A stretch of DNA of 64,000 nucleotides. Origin: Lentilactobacillus otakiensis DSM 19908 = JCM 15040 (GTDB taxonomy: Bacteria; Bacillota; Bacilli; Lactobacillales; Lactobacillaceae). Position numbers and translations under genes: made by a program. Below the pieces are notes generated by a model. That model did not search any database, had not been told where the DNA came from, and worked only from the letters and a program-made list of their open reading frames with translations. This document shows, piece by piece, positions 44,209 through 52,854 of this stretch. Position 1 is the first letter of the stretch. Every line of letters begins with the position of its first letter. The stretch lies in the NCBI RefSeq assembly GCF_001434145.1, contig NZ_AZED01000013.1, positions 168,742-232,741 of the forward strand, in the 5' to 3' direction.

Positions 44209-44256
44209 ATTTCACAATCAGGGTTCTTTTATAACTTGTGAAATGTTTGGTATAAT
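44209..44256 (+). promoter_or_regulatory. Promoter with 9-bp inverted repeat, surface protein gene
   Basis: An extended -10, TGGTATAAT (TATAAT at 44251-44256), has a weak -35 TTATAA 16 bp upstream. ATTTCACAA (44209-44217) and TTGTGAAAT (44236-44244) form a perfect inverted repeat with an 18-nt gap across the -35 region: a candidate operator. Confidence 0.5.
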
Positions 44257-44304
44257 GGAAGCGATTACAGAGGGAGAATTTTTATACATGGGGGTGTAAA
44301 TATC

Positions 44305-46449
44305 ATGAAGATGTTTAAAAGGTTATTCAAAATCGTCTTATTAGTGGGCGCGACTGCATTGTTTTCAATTGCCGGAAGCACTGTGATCAACCAAATACCA
44401 ATAACAATGAATGTCAGTGCTGCTTCCATTCAGGACCAAGAAGCAGTTAAACGAATCATGCCAAACGAGAAACTCCGGCAATTAGTTTTGGTGAATATGA
44501 AAAGCGAAGGAATTATTAAAGATTCGGACTTTAAAGTAAGCGATTTTACTGAACAAGCTTTTATTGATGATTTACAGCAGCTTAAAGCCTTAACGTGGTT
44601 TGTCGGATCATCGAACGCTCAAATAGACACACAGGATCCTGTATATGGTGGTAACGGATCGCTTGGTCCCAATAACAAAGGTGATTATTCTCTAGAGGGA
44701 CTTCAACACTGCACGAGTCTAACCCAAATCAATCTAGGTTACGATTTGGACAGGGGTCATGGATTCTGGCATAACGACATTACCGACGTTTCACCATTAC
44801 AAAACTTAACTAAATTAACGTACATCGATCTTTCCGGAAATCGAATTACTAACATTTCACCAATTGCAAAATTGCCGGATGTCACGACCTTGTACATCAA
44901 CGGTAATTGTATTACTAATTTAAATACACTGAATGCAGAACAATATACTAATGGATTCAACTTTTTGGGGCAGACGGTTATCTTCCCTCTGGAGACACTT
45001 CACTCAAACACATATACTTGGAAAGCACCCTTTGTGAATTCATTACCTCAAAATGCTAAAACGGAACCAGCAAGGCTTTACCAGCCTTATCAGCGAGAGT
45101 TCTTACGACCCGGAACATCAGCATACGGCACTTTTACTGACTCCGACCAAACGTCGCTCGATGTCTTCCGCAATGGCACCCAAGGTAAAAACGTACCGCA
45201 GGGAACAACCAAGATCACTGGTGACGACTTTACTTACACAAACTTAGCGCCACAAATTACCCCCACGGATCCAACAAATCCATGGGCAAGTTCCTATCCG
45301 AAAGCAACTGTGGTCAACAATGACTACACCTACTACATGATTGCTGAATACAATTTCTATCCTGAAACACCTCTCTATCCAGTATTTGTCTACCTCATGC
45401 CCTATGAAATTACGCCAGAAGAAGCCCAACCAGTCACAGTCGAATATGTCGATGCCAACGGTAAACAAATCCACGCATCAACAACAATTACCGGAGAAAT
45501 CGATAAAGCCTTCGATCTTTCAACCACGGACTACAAGTTGAACATCCCTGGCTACACATTTTCCAAGTATGATCCAGCTCAAACTGGTAAGATCACCGGA
45601 CAAAAACAGACCTATAAACTGATTTACACCAAGAATTCCACACCAGTCACTCCCAACCCACCGGTTACGCCAAATCCGACACCACCAACTAATCCAGAAG
45701 TGCCAACCTTCCCAATTCATCCAACCCCGCCAAGTGGCACCCAGTTACCAAATTACGCTAAGACCACCGGTGAGGTTGTCTACTCATTGAAGAAGATCTA
45801 TTTGTACAAGAATTCGACTTTCAAAAAATCGGATCGACTTGTTGGCTACGTCAAGAAGCCACGGGTGTTCCGACCGATGTTCGTCGTTGCCGGCTACAAA
45901 TACTCAAATGCTGGCCGGCTACGTTTCAAAGTCGTTGATGTCAACCATGACAGCAAGACTGCTGGTATGACTGGCTACATCACCACCAAATCAAGTTATG
46001 TCTCACCGGTTTACTACAAAGCAGTTCCCAAAGTTATTACCGTCATCAATCCTGATGGGGTCGTTGAATACAACGAAAAGGACCTCACCAAACCAGTCAA
46101 GACGTTCAAACAAGGGACTGTCTTGAAGGTGGAATCAATCACCACCCACAATTTGACGACTCGTTACATGCTTGGTAATGGCAACTTCATTACCGCCAAC
46201 CGAAAACTAGTTGTAAACGGTAAAAAGAAGCAGCCTAAACGCGTCGTGGTCAAAAAAGCCATCAACCGCTACACCACCGCCAACTTCACCAAGAAGAACG
46301 GCCACTACAAGAAACGCACCAAGATCAAAGTCAAGTTCTACACCTACAGCCATGCCAAATCAGTTACCAAGTCCGGTACCAAGCGCTTCGCTGTCAAAGG
46401 TGGTTACATCACCGCTAATCCAAAGTTTGTTAAGGTGTATTACAAATAA
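44305..46449 (+). CDS. Secreted leucine-rich-repeat surface protein with MucBP and DUF5776-like domains
   Basis: A 714-residue exoprotein. Order: signal peptide (about 1-41), helical cap, internalin-like leucine-rich repeats (about 125-230: SLTQINLGYDL, NLTKLTYIDLSGNRI, LPDVTTLYINGN), a beta domain, a MucBP-like module (about 375-445: VTVEYVDANGKQIHAS, LIYTK), a Pro-rich linker (447-485), a DUF5776-like domain (about 495-570: KKIYLYKNSTFKKSDRL, FVVAGYK, VVDVNHDSKTAG), and two Lys-rich SLAP-like repeats to the end. No LPXTG is present; the very basic C terminus probably binds wall polymers. The role in adhesion is inferred. GGGGG 10 nt upstream of the ATG. Confidence 0.88.
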   Translation: MKMFKRLFKIVLLVGATALFSIAGSTVINQIPITMNVSAASIQDQEAVKRIMPNEKLRQLVLVNMKSEGIIKDSDFKVSDFTEQAFIDDLQQLKALTWFVGSSNAQIDTQDPVYGGNGSLGPNNKGDYSLEGLQHCTSLTQINLGYDLDRGHGFWHNDITDVSPLQNLTKLTYIDLSGNRITNISPIAKLPDVTTLYINGNCITNLNTLNAEQYTNGFNFLGQTVIFPLETLHSNTYTWKAPFVNSLPQNAKTEPARLYQPYQREFLRPGTSAYGTFTDSDQTSLDVFRNGTQGKNVPQGTTKITGDDFTYTNLAPQITPTDPTNPWASSYPKATVVNNDYTYYMIAEYNFYPETPLYPVFVYLMPYEITPEEAQPVTVEYVDANGKQIHASTTITGEIDKAFDLSTTDYKLNIPGYTFSKYDPAQTGKITGQKQTYKLIYTKNSTPVTPNPPVTPNPTPPTNPEVPTFPIHPTPPSGTQLPNYAKTTGEVVYSLKKIYLYKNSTFKKSDRLVGYVKKPRVFRPMFVVAGYKYSNAGRLRFKVVDVNHDSKTAGMTGYITTKSSYVSPVYYKAVPKVITVINPDGVVEYNEKDLTKPVKTFKQGTVLKVESITTHNLTTRYMLGNGNFITANRKLVVNGKKKQPKRVVVKKAINRYTTANFTKKNGHYKKRTKIKVKFYTYSHAKSVTKSGTKRFAVKGGYITANPKFVKVYYK

Positions 46450-46464
46450 TTGAACTGACACTAC

Positions 46465-46503
46465 AAAGGGATCCTCGACTTCAACAGCCGAGGATCCCTT
46501 TTC
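46465..46503. terminator. Bidirectional terminator, surface protein/pntB
   Basis: AAAGGGATCCTCG (46465-46477) pairs exactly with CGAGGATCCCTTT (46489-46501), 11-nt loop, T4 tail. Convergent genes flank it. Confidence 0.85.
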
Positions 46504-46523
46504 ATTCATAAAACATATTAACT

Positions 46524-47942
46524 TTAATCCAGATACCCTTTCGTAGCTGCAATGATTTCCTGCAAGCCCTTCTTGGCATCCGAGAACATCATGCTGGTCT
46601 GATCTTCACTGAACAATGGGTTTTGAACACCGGCATAACCGGTACTCATTGAACGTTTAATGACGACGACCGACTTGGATTTATCGACATCCAGAATTGG
46701 CATCCCTGAAATGGCATTACCCTTTTCACGAGCCAATGGATTGGTAACATCATTGGCACCAATGACCAGTGAAACGTCGGTATTTTCAAACATTGAGTTA
46801 GCTTCATCCAGCTGCTTCATTTGATCATAAGGCACATTGACATCAGCTAACAAAACGTTCATATGACCAGGCATTCGGCCGGCAACTGGGTGAATCGCGT
46901 AGTTGACGTTAATCCCGGCATCGGTCAGCAATTTGGCCAACTCAGCAACTTCGTGTTGGGCTTGAGCGGCGGCGAGACCGTACCCAGGGACAATCATGAC
47001 GTTGTGTGCATAGGCCAGCTGCATGCCGACATCGTCTGGCGTGGTCTTCTTGATGTTGGTTGGCACTTCTGCTCCAGCACCGGTTGAACTATCAGAGTCC
47101 CCGCTACCAAAGCCACCGGCAATGATATTGGCAACTGATCGGTTCATTGCTTCGGCCATTTGCAAGGTCAAGATTGTTCCGGCGGCCCCAACTAAGGCAC
47201 CAGCGATGATCAAGACTTGATTATCAATGACAAATCCGGCAAAGGCAACTGCCAGACCGGTAAAGGCGTTCAAAAGTGAAACCACAACCGGCATATCAGC
47301 CCCACCAATTGGTAAGGTCATCAACAAACCGAAAATCAGGCTGGCACATAAAGCAAGCACCATTGGCCAATAGGCGGAAGGAAAACCAATCATCCAAACA
47401 CCGGCAACAATAATTGCAAGAACTGCCAGACCATTAATCAATTTATCTCCGGGAAATGAAATTGGTTTGCCGGGAACGTGACCCGATAATTTTCCAGTCG
47501 CAATCAGCGAACCTGAGAAGGTGATCCCACCAATAATAATATCGAGTAGCACTGGAATCGAAAATGCCAGGCTCAGTGAAGTGCCTAAAGCTTCGTGGGT
47601 ATAATCAAAAATACCAATCGTGGCGGCGGCACCACCGCCAACGGCGTTGAACAATGAAACCAGCTGTGGCACATCGGTCATCGGCACTTTACGAGCTTTA
47701 ATGACACCATAAAGAATTCCGATTAGCAGACCCGCAAACAAGACGGTCCAACCGATCAAGGTAATTTGACCCTTGGCAATAATTTCGATCAGGATCATGA
47801 CCACAGCCATTGCCATCCCAAGTCCGGACAGCAGGTTACCATTCCGAGCGGTTTTTGGTGAACGCATCATATGAACACCCATGACGTAGCACACCGCTGA
47901 CAGCAAATAAATCAATGAAGCAATCGTTTTAAGAAGTGACAT
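46524..47942 (-). CDS. pntB: NAD(P) transhydrogenase subunit beta
   Basis: A 472-residue subunit: about nine membrane helices (1-270) then the NADP-binding domain III (about 300-472), with VGMQLAYAHNVMIVPGYGLAAAQAQH, HPVAGRMPGHMNVLLADVNVPYD and GANDVTNPLAR typical. With PntAA and PntAB it couples proton entry to reduction of NADP by NADH. It starts on the last base of pntAB (one-base overlap), which couples their translation. Confidence 0.96.
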   Translation of the reverse strand: MSLLKTIASLIYLLSAVCYVMGVHMMRSPKTARNGNLLSGLGMAMAVVMILIEIIAKGQITLIGWTVLFAGLLIGILYGVIKARKVPMTDVPQLVSLFNAVGGGAAATIGIFDYTHEALGTSLSLAFSIPVLLDIIIGGITFSGSLIATGKLSGHVPGKPISFPGDKLINGLAVLAIIVAGVWMIGFPSAYWPMVLALCASLIFGLLMTLPIGGADMPVVVSLLNAFTGLAVAFAGFVIDNQVLIIAGALVGAAGTILTLQMAEAMNRSVANIIAGGFGSGDSDSSTGAGAEVPTNIKKTTPDDVGMQLAYAHNVMIVPGYGLAAAQAQHEVAELAKLLTDAGINVNYAIHPVAGRMPGHMNVLLADVNVPYDQMKQLDEANSMFENTDVSLVIGANDVTNPLAREKGNAISGMPILDVDKSKSVVVIKRSMSTGYAGVQNPLFSEDQTSMMFSDAKKGLQEIIAATKGYLD

Positions 47943-48262
47943 TATTTGTCGCCTCCTTTATCAGAATCATTCGGCTGCTTTTTCGGTCGGTTAAACATCC
48001 CAAGCATCCGGTCGGTGACTGTATAACCACCAGCAACGTTCACGGCAGCAAAGAATGCGGCCAGGAAGGCTAACAAATAAAAGTACCAGTTACTTGCTTC
48101 CGCAGCAATCACAAACGCACCAACAACTACGACGCCGTGAATCGCATTGGCACCAGACATCATTGGCGTCTGCAGGGTTGAGGGAATTTTACTCATAACT
48201 TCAAACCCAACGAGCAGGCTCAAAACAAAAATAGCTAAATTCGTGTACAATTCTTGACTCAT
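47942..48262 (-). CDS. pntAB: NAD(P) transhydrogenase subunit alpha, part 2
   Basis: A 106-residue membrane subunit with three or four helices (YTNLAIFVLSLLVGFEVMSKIPSTLQTPMMSGANAIHGVVVVGA). It is the membrane half of the alpha chain, separated from the NAD-binding half as in Rhodospirillum and many Firmicutes; in E. coli the two are fused. It lies 5 bp after pntAA and overlaps pntB by one base. Confidence 0.95.
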   Translation of the reverse strand: MSQELYTNLAIFVLSLLVGFEVMSKIPSTLQTPMMSGANAIHGVVVVGAFVIAAEASNWYFYLLAFLAAFFAAVNVAGGYTVTDRMLGMFNRPKKQPNDSDKGGDK

Positions 48263-48267
48263 AATGA

Positions 48268-49470
48268 TTAATCCCCCTTCTCAGCTGACTTTTCATCGGC
48301 AGGTGCGGCTTCTTCTTTGGCAGGCTGCTTATCCGGTAAATTAAGGGCTTTACGGACTCTGTCAGAAATAATTTCACCATGGTCGGTTGCGACTAATTGG
48401 CTCATGACATCATCCGCAAGGTCAATCGTAATTTTGGCATCCTTATCAGCAACGTCGTTAATCACTGCCTGAACATTCTTCGAGAACATTTCAGAAGCAG
48501 AAGTTGCCATTTCACTGGCCAAGTTGCCGGCACCAATCAGCTGGGCACCTGAGTCAGTGACCACAGTTTGATCTGGCTTCGAGCCAGCCACGTTACCACC
48601 CAAATCACTGGCGGCCAAATCAACGAAGACACTCCCTGGTTTGGCATTATCAACTGCTGCTTGAGGAACCAGCAGCGGTGGCTTCTTGCCAGGCACTTGA
48701 GCGGTCGTGATGACGATATCATTTTGTTTGATAAAGCCAATCAGTTCATCTTGCTGCTGTTTTTGTTCATCAGCGGACAACTGACGGGCATAACCACCTT
48801 CACCAACGGCACTAACTGAACTGGTTAGAAATTCGGCACCTAGTGATTCAACTTCACCTCGTGAGGCTGGTCGAACATCGTAGCCGGAGACAATTGCCCC
48901 CAATCGTTTGGCGGTCCCGATGGCTTGCAAACCGGCAACTCCGGTTCCTAACACCAGCACCTTGGCTGGTTTAGCAGTCCCGGCGGCGGTAATCATCATT
49001 GGAAAATACCGGGCAAATTTGTCGGCCGCAACCAACGCTGCTTTGTACCCCGCAATCGAAGCTTGTGAACTCAAAACATCCATACTTTGGGCTCGAGAAA
49101 TTGTCCGTGGCAACAGCTCAAACGAAAGTGCAGTGACCTTCTGTTTGGCAAGTTGTTGAATAGAATCGAGGTCGGTCAAAGCTTTCAATAAACCAATCAA
49201 GATCTGCCCTTCCTTAATCTTACCCAACGTCTCTTTATCCGGTTGATTAATCACGGCAATCACGTTGGCCTTGCTAATCGCATCATCGCGGCTAACAACC
49301 TGTGCGCCAGCGTCTGTGTATGCTTGGTCAGAGAAAAATGCGTTTTGACCAGCACCCTTTTCAACCAACACTTCGAAGTTGCTGTGGATTAATTTTGCGG
49401 CAACGTCCGGCGTAATTGCCACACGGTTTTCATCGCCGGATTCTTTCAAAGTAGAAATAATCGTTGACAT
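48268..49470 (-). CDS. pntAA: NAD(P) transhydrogenase subunit alpha, part 1
   Basis: A 400-residue soluble NAD-binding domain I, related to alanine dehydrogenase: STLKESGDENRVAITPDVAAKL, then VLVLGTGVAGLQAIGTAKRLGAIVSGYDVRP (Rossmann) and the mobile loop region. ATG at 49470 is chosen because AAGGGGG lies 9 nt upstream; an upstream in-frame start would add a His/Lys-rich extension unlike the family. First gene of the pnt operon. A cre-like sequence (49497-49510, 12 of 14) lies just upstream. Confidence 0.95.
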   Translation of the reverse strand: MSTIISTLKESGDENRVAITPDVAAKLIHSNFEVLVEKGAGQNAFFSDQAYTDAGAQVVSRDDAISKANVIAVINQPDKETLGKIKEGQILIGLLKALTDLDSIQQLAKQKVTALSFELLPRTISRAQSMDVLSSQASIAGYKAALVAADKFARYFPMMITAAGTAKPAKVLVLGTGVAGLQAIGTAKRLGAIVSGYDVRPASRGEVESLGAEFLTSSVSAVGEGGYARQLSADEQKQQQDELIGFIKQNDIVITTAQVPGKKPPLLVPQAAVDNAKPGSVFVDLAASDLGGNVAGSKPDQTVVTDSGAQLIGAGNLASEMATSASEMFSKNVQAVINDVADKDAKITIDLADDVMSQLVATDHGEIISDRVRKALNLPDKQPAKEEAAPADEKSAEKGD

Positions 49471-49580
49471 TAAAGCTACCCCCTTCACAATATGCTTGTA
49501 AACGCTTAATACAGTTCCAAGGGTAGGCTTCTTAAACCGTAAATGCAATAGATTGTGATAGGTTATACAAGTCATAAATA

Positions 49581-49613
49581 AACCGGACTGAAATATGATT
49601 TTTCAGTCCGGTT
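49581..49613 (-). terminator. Terminator of the beta-glucuronidase gene
   Basis: AACCGGACTGAAA (49581-49593) pairs exactly with TTTCAGTCCGGTT (49601-49613), 7-nt loop. It lies 11 nt past the gus stop on minus. Confidence 0.85.
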
Positions 49614-49624
49614 AAGGTGGTTAT

Positions 49625-51436
49625 TTACTTTTTATATCCAAAATTAGGAATCTTGGTCCAACGATCTTTCAAATAACGGACAACCATCTTGGGCTCTCGT
49701 GATCTGGTGAAGATCCCCTTTTTATTTCCTTGAACCCGCTGAATTCCAAATTTCGTCTGGAAGTCTGCAAAGTTCCACAACTGTTCACCAACAAAGTGTG
49801 GGCACTCATCAAAGACTCTGCTGGACATACGATAGTAATCTTCCTGGAATTCCTCTGAGAATGGCTCGTCATAATTACTGTGCAGACCAGGAATCGTGTC
49901 GGCCCCATATTCCGTGTACATAATCGGCTTATCTGGGAACTTCTCGGAATATTCTTTCAATTCGTCTCGGGTTGCCTTCTCGGCTGTGACAAGATCACCG
50001 TTGCCGATGTACCAACCATAGTACCGGTTTAAGGCAATCACATCGACCAATGAAATGCAATTGTCAGTCTTGGGATTAGCCATCATAATGCTGGTATAAG
50101 TGCATGGACGTTCCTGGGGGTCCAACTGACGAGCTTCGTCAAAAAGCGGTTTGAAGTATTCATAAGCCCCTTTGGAAAATGTCGCTGCTTCATTGGCAAT
50201 CGACCACATAGCAACACAGGCATGATTTTTATCTCGATCAATGATTTCTTTAATGACTTGCTTGTGAGCGTCGGCAGTCTTTAATTTGGTCCAAGTGTCA
50301 TCGTGGTAGTCGTCACTTTCGAGCATGGAAACATCAAAACCAAAAGTGACCATCAACCCCACTGCGGGCGTCTCATCAATCACGACAATCCCTTCTCGAT
50401 CACATAGACGCATCATTTCCTCAGAATATGGATAGTGGGATGTCCGGAATGAATTGGCGCCCATATCCTTCATGAGATTAATGTCTAAAATGTTGACCGG
50501 TTGGTTAATCCCTCGGCCGTGGACGTATGAATCTTCATGCTTACCAAAGCCTTTAAAGTAAAATGGCTGGCCGTTAATTAAGAACTGGGCATTTTTAACT
50601 TCAATCTTACGAACCCCGAATTCTTCAGAATAAGTATCGATCACTTCGCCATTTTTGCTGGCCTCAACTTTGGCGGTATAAAGGTAGGCTTTTAACGGCT
50701 GCCATAGATGGACATGTTCAAGATGGAGAATCTGGTCAGTTGAACTCCCACTGATTACTGGATTACCGGCTTGATCCAAAATGGTTACTTTAACCGCATC
50801 AAAGTCGCCTTCAGTCGCAACTTGAACATGAACATCGGCACTAGATTCTGACAGATGAACATCTGGGACAACCGTAATGTCACTAATATAATCAGTTGGA
50901 GTTGAATAAATTTTCACCGGTCGCTGCAAACCTGCATAGTTGAAGAAATCAAAGTTCTCATCAACGTGGCGTTGTTTGTGACCATTTTCATCGGTTGGTT
51001 CTGAGTAATTTCCAACTGGTAAAGTCGTGTAATCAAGAATATTGCTTAATTTGACTGTCAACCGATTATTACTGTCTTTCAAATAATCGTTTATTTTAAC
51101 CTCAAATGGTGTAAAACCACCTTTATGATGGGTGATTTCTTGACCATTCAAGTATACCCATGCTTCATGAGTGGCAGAACCGAATCGCAGTACGAGGCGC
51201 TGATCTCTTAAAGGCTTGGCGATATCAAAGTTGGTTTCATACCAGACAAAACCATTGTGCTCACGGATCTTCTTGGAAGCAGTTTGATCGTTAAACGAAG
51301 CCGGTACGGAAATGACATTATCAGTTGGTAATGGTTGTGTAGGATCAATTGGTGTTATTTCTTCATCAATCATAAATTTCCAAAGGCCTGACAAATCTAA
51401 AATTGTTCTGCTGGGTGTTGTTAAAGGATATAACAT
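49625..51436 (-). CDS. gusA: Beta-glucuronidase (GH2)
   Basis: A 603-residue cytoplasmic glycosidase that removes glucuronate from beta-glucuronides. It follows E. coli UidA closely: MLYPLTTPSRTILDLSGLW, sugar-binding domain (VLRFGSATHEAWVYLNGQE), FDFFNYAGLQRPV, then the barrel with acid/base Glu416 (SIANEAATF) and nucleophile Glu509 (YTEYGAD), and VGEQLWNFADFQTKFGIQRVQGNKKGIFTR. The Asn-x-Lys motif (NKK) that selects glucuronate is present, which separates it from beta-galactosidases. It is divergent from an AraC regulator and has no neighbouring transporter or uronate pathway gene. Confidence 0.95.
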   Translation of the reverse strand: MLYPLTTPSRTILDLSGLWKFMIDEEITPIDPTQPLPTDNVISVPASFNDQTASKKIREHNGFVWYETNFDIAKPLRDQRLVLRFGSATHEAWVYLNGQEITHHKGGFTPFEVKINDYLKDSNNRLTVKLSNILDYTTLPVGNYSEPTDENGHKQRHVDENFDFFNYAGLQRPVKIYSTPTDYISDITVVPDVHLSESSADVHVQVATEGDFDAVKVTILDQAGNPVISGSSTDQILHLEHVHLWQPLKAYLYTAKVEASKNGEVIDTYSEEFGVRKIEVKNAQFLINGQPFYFKGFGKHEDSYVHGRGINQPVNILDINLMKDMGANSFRTSHYPYSEEMMRLCDREGIVVIDETPAVGLMVTFGFDVSMLESDDYHDDTWTKLKTADAHKQVIKEIIDRDKNHACVAMWSIANEAATFSKGAYEYFKPLFDEARQLDPQERPCTYTSIMMANPKTDNCISLVDVIALNRYYGWYIGNGDLVTAEKATRDELKEYSEKFPDKPIMYTEYGADTIPGLHSNYDEPFSEEFQEDYYRMSSRVFDECPHFVGEQLWNFADFQTKFGIQRVQGNKKGIFTRSREPKMVVRYLKDRWTKIPNFGYKK

Positions 51437-51561
51437 GTTTTACGTTCCTCCATTTATTGGGCAAATTTCTAAAGAGCATCTTTTCAATGATTCTAATATA
51501 GACTAGAATCAAGTTACATACTTATCTTATTTTTACTTTTATTATCTTTTAATGACTTTTA

Positions 51562-51575
51562 TGTAACCGTTAACA
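51562..51575 (+). promoter_or_regulatory. Consensus catabolite-responsive element (cre)
   Basis: TGTAACCGTTAACA matches the CcpA consensus TGWNANCGNTNWCA at all fixed positions. It lies 16 bp before the AraC start codon, in the gus/araC divergent gap, where CcpA could block the regulator's transcription under rich sugar and so indirectly lower gus. Confidence 0.75.
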
Positions 51576-51590
51576 AAGAGGAGCTTAATT

Positions 51591-52814
51591 ATGGGATTCA
51601 AGGATTATCAATCAATTGCTGAACTAATCCATTCACTGACCCAAATTGATGTGGTGATCTTTCAAACAGACGGCACTCCGGCGGTTCGAGTCCAGGAAAA
51701 CACATTGCCGGCATTCCAACGATTGTCAGAACTCCGAGAAATTCTGGCTCGAACACGCCGACTTCAAACTAACGATTTTCTCACCTTTATTGATTCTGCT
51801 CAATTAACGTATCTAGCCGTCGTCCTCCCATCGTTCAGTATTGGTGGCACAGTCATCTTAGGACCGTTTCTAACAACCATATTGTCAACGAACGAAATCA
51901 ATCACATCATGGTTACAAATAACTCCACAGTCAGTGAACGCACCCAGTTGACCCAACTTTATCAAAGTCTGCCAGTTCTCGCAGAAAATCAGGTCACCGA
52001 TTTAGCCAGCCTCACAATCAATTTATTTGCCAAACCACTCACCCCGATCAATTCCAAAGTCAAACTGAGCCATCGCCAGTTCCACGAAAAATCATTCACG
52101 ACAGTCAATGCTGAACATCGCCAACAAATTGAAGCAAATTATGTTAATGAAGATAAAATTACTAACGCCATCGCGTCTGGGGATGAAAACAAAGTCCACG
52201 AGTTGAACGCGACCGTGACCAAGATCTTTGATTCCTTTTCGAATCGGATTCCCGGAAACCCGCTGCGATCAGCCAAAAACATCTGCTTTGTATTCAACAC
52301 GGTTTGTCGAATTGCCGCTCACAAAGGTGGTGTCCATCCCTTTTATTTAAACGATATTTCTGAAAAATACGCACTGTTAATTGAACGACAAAGCACCCTT
52401 CAGGGACTTCATCAATTGGTCACCGACATGACTCACGAATATTGTCAACTGGTCATATCAGTTTCAACTGCCGGATATTCACCCATGATCAAACAAACTG
52501 CCGACTACATCCTGTTGAATCTCGGTCATCCCATCGCCCTCAGTCAGATTGCTGAGTCAATCGGCACCAATCCTTCCTATTTGTCTCGGAAGTTTAAACA
52601 GGAAACCGGTATGACGATCACCGACTATATCAACTTCAGGCGAATCTCGGTTGCCAAACAATATTTAGTGACCCCAAAACTGGCCATCACAGACATTGCG
52701 CTCATGTCCGGGTTTAACGATTTAAATTACTTCATCCGAGTATTCAAAAAAGTTGTCGGTGAAACGCCCTCGCAGTTTCGCCGCAAGACAACCGGTTCAG
52801 CCATTGAAAAGTAA
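51591..52814 (+). CDS. AraC family transcriptional regulator
   Basis: A 407-residue regulator: a long N-terminal sensor region (about 1-300; GAF/PocR-like appearance, no clear ligand site) and a C-terminal AraC domain with two HTH units (about 310-400: LSQIAESIGTNPSYLSRKFKQETGMTITDYI and ITDIALMSGFNDLNYFIRVFKKVVGETPSQFR). Divergent from gusA, which it most likely activates. It has no membrane helix, so it senses a cytoplasmic signal, perhaps a glucuronide. AGAGGAG RBS. Confidence 0.88.
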   Translation: MGFKDYQSIAELIHSLTQIDVVIFQTDGTPAVRVQENTLPAFQRLSELREILARTRRLQTNDFLTFIDSAQLTYLAVVLPSFSIGGTVILGPFLTTILSTNEINHIMVTNNSTVSERTQLTQLYQSLPVLAENQVTDLASLTINLFAKPLTPINSKVKLSHRQFHEKSFTTVNAEHRQQIEANYVNEDKITNAIASGDENKVHELNATVTKIFDSFSNRIPGNPLRSAKNICFVFNTVCRIAAHKGGVHPFYLNDISEKYALLIERQSTLQGLHQLVTDMTHEYCQLVISVSTAGYSPMIKQTADYILLNLGHPIALSQIAESIGTNPSYLSRKFKQETGMTITDYINFRRISVAKQYLVTPKLAITDIALMSGFNDLNYFIRVFKKVVGETPSQFRRKTTGSAIEK

Positions 52815-52854
52815 GGTATAATAGCGATAACAATCATTTTCCAGGAGGTATTTC

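Noticed and set aside
49497-49510. cre upstream of pntAA
   Set aside because: Matches 12 of 14 positions but misses both terminal bases (CA); kept only as a note, not as a feature.
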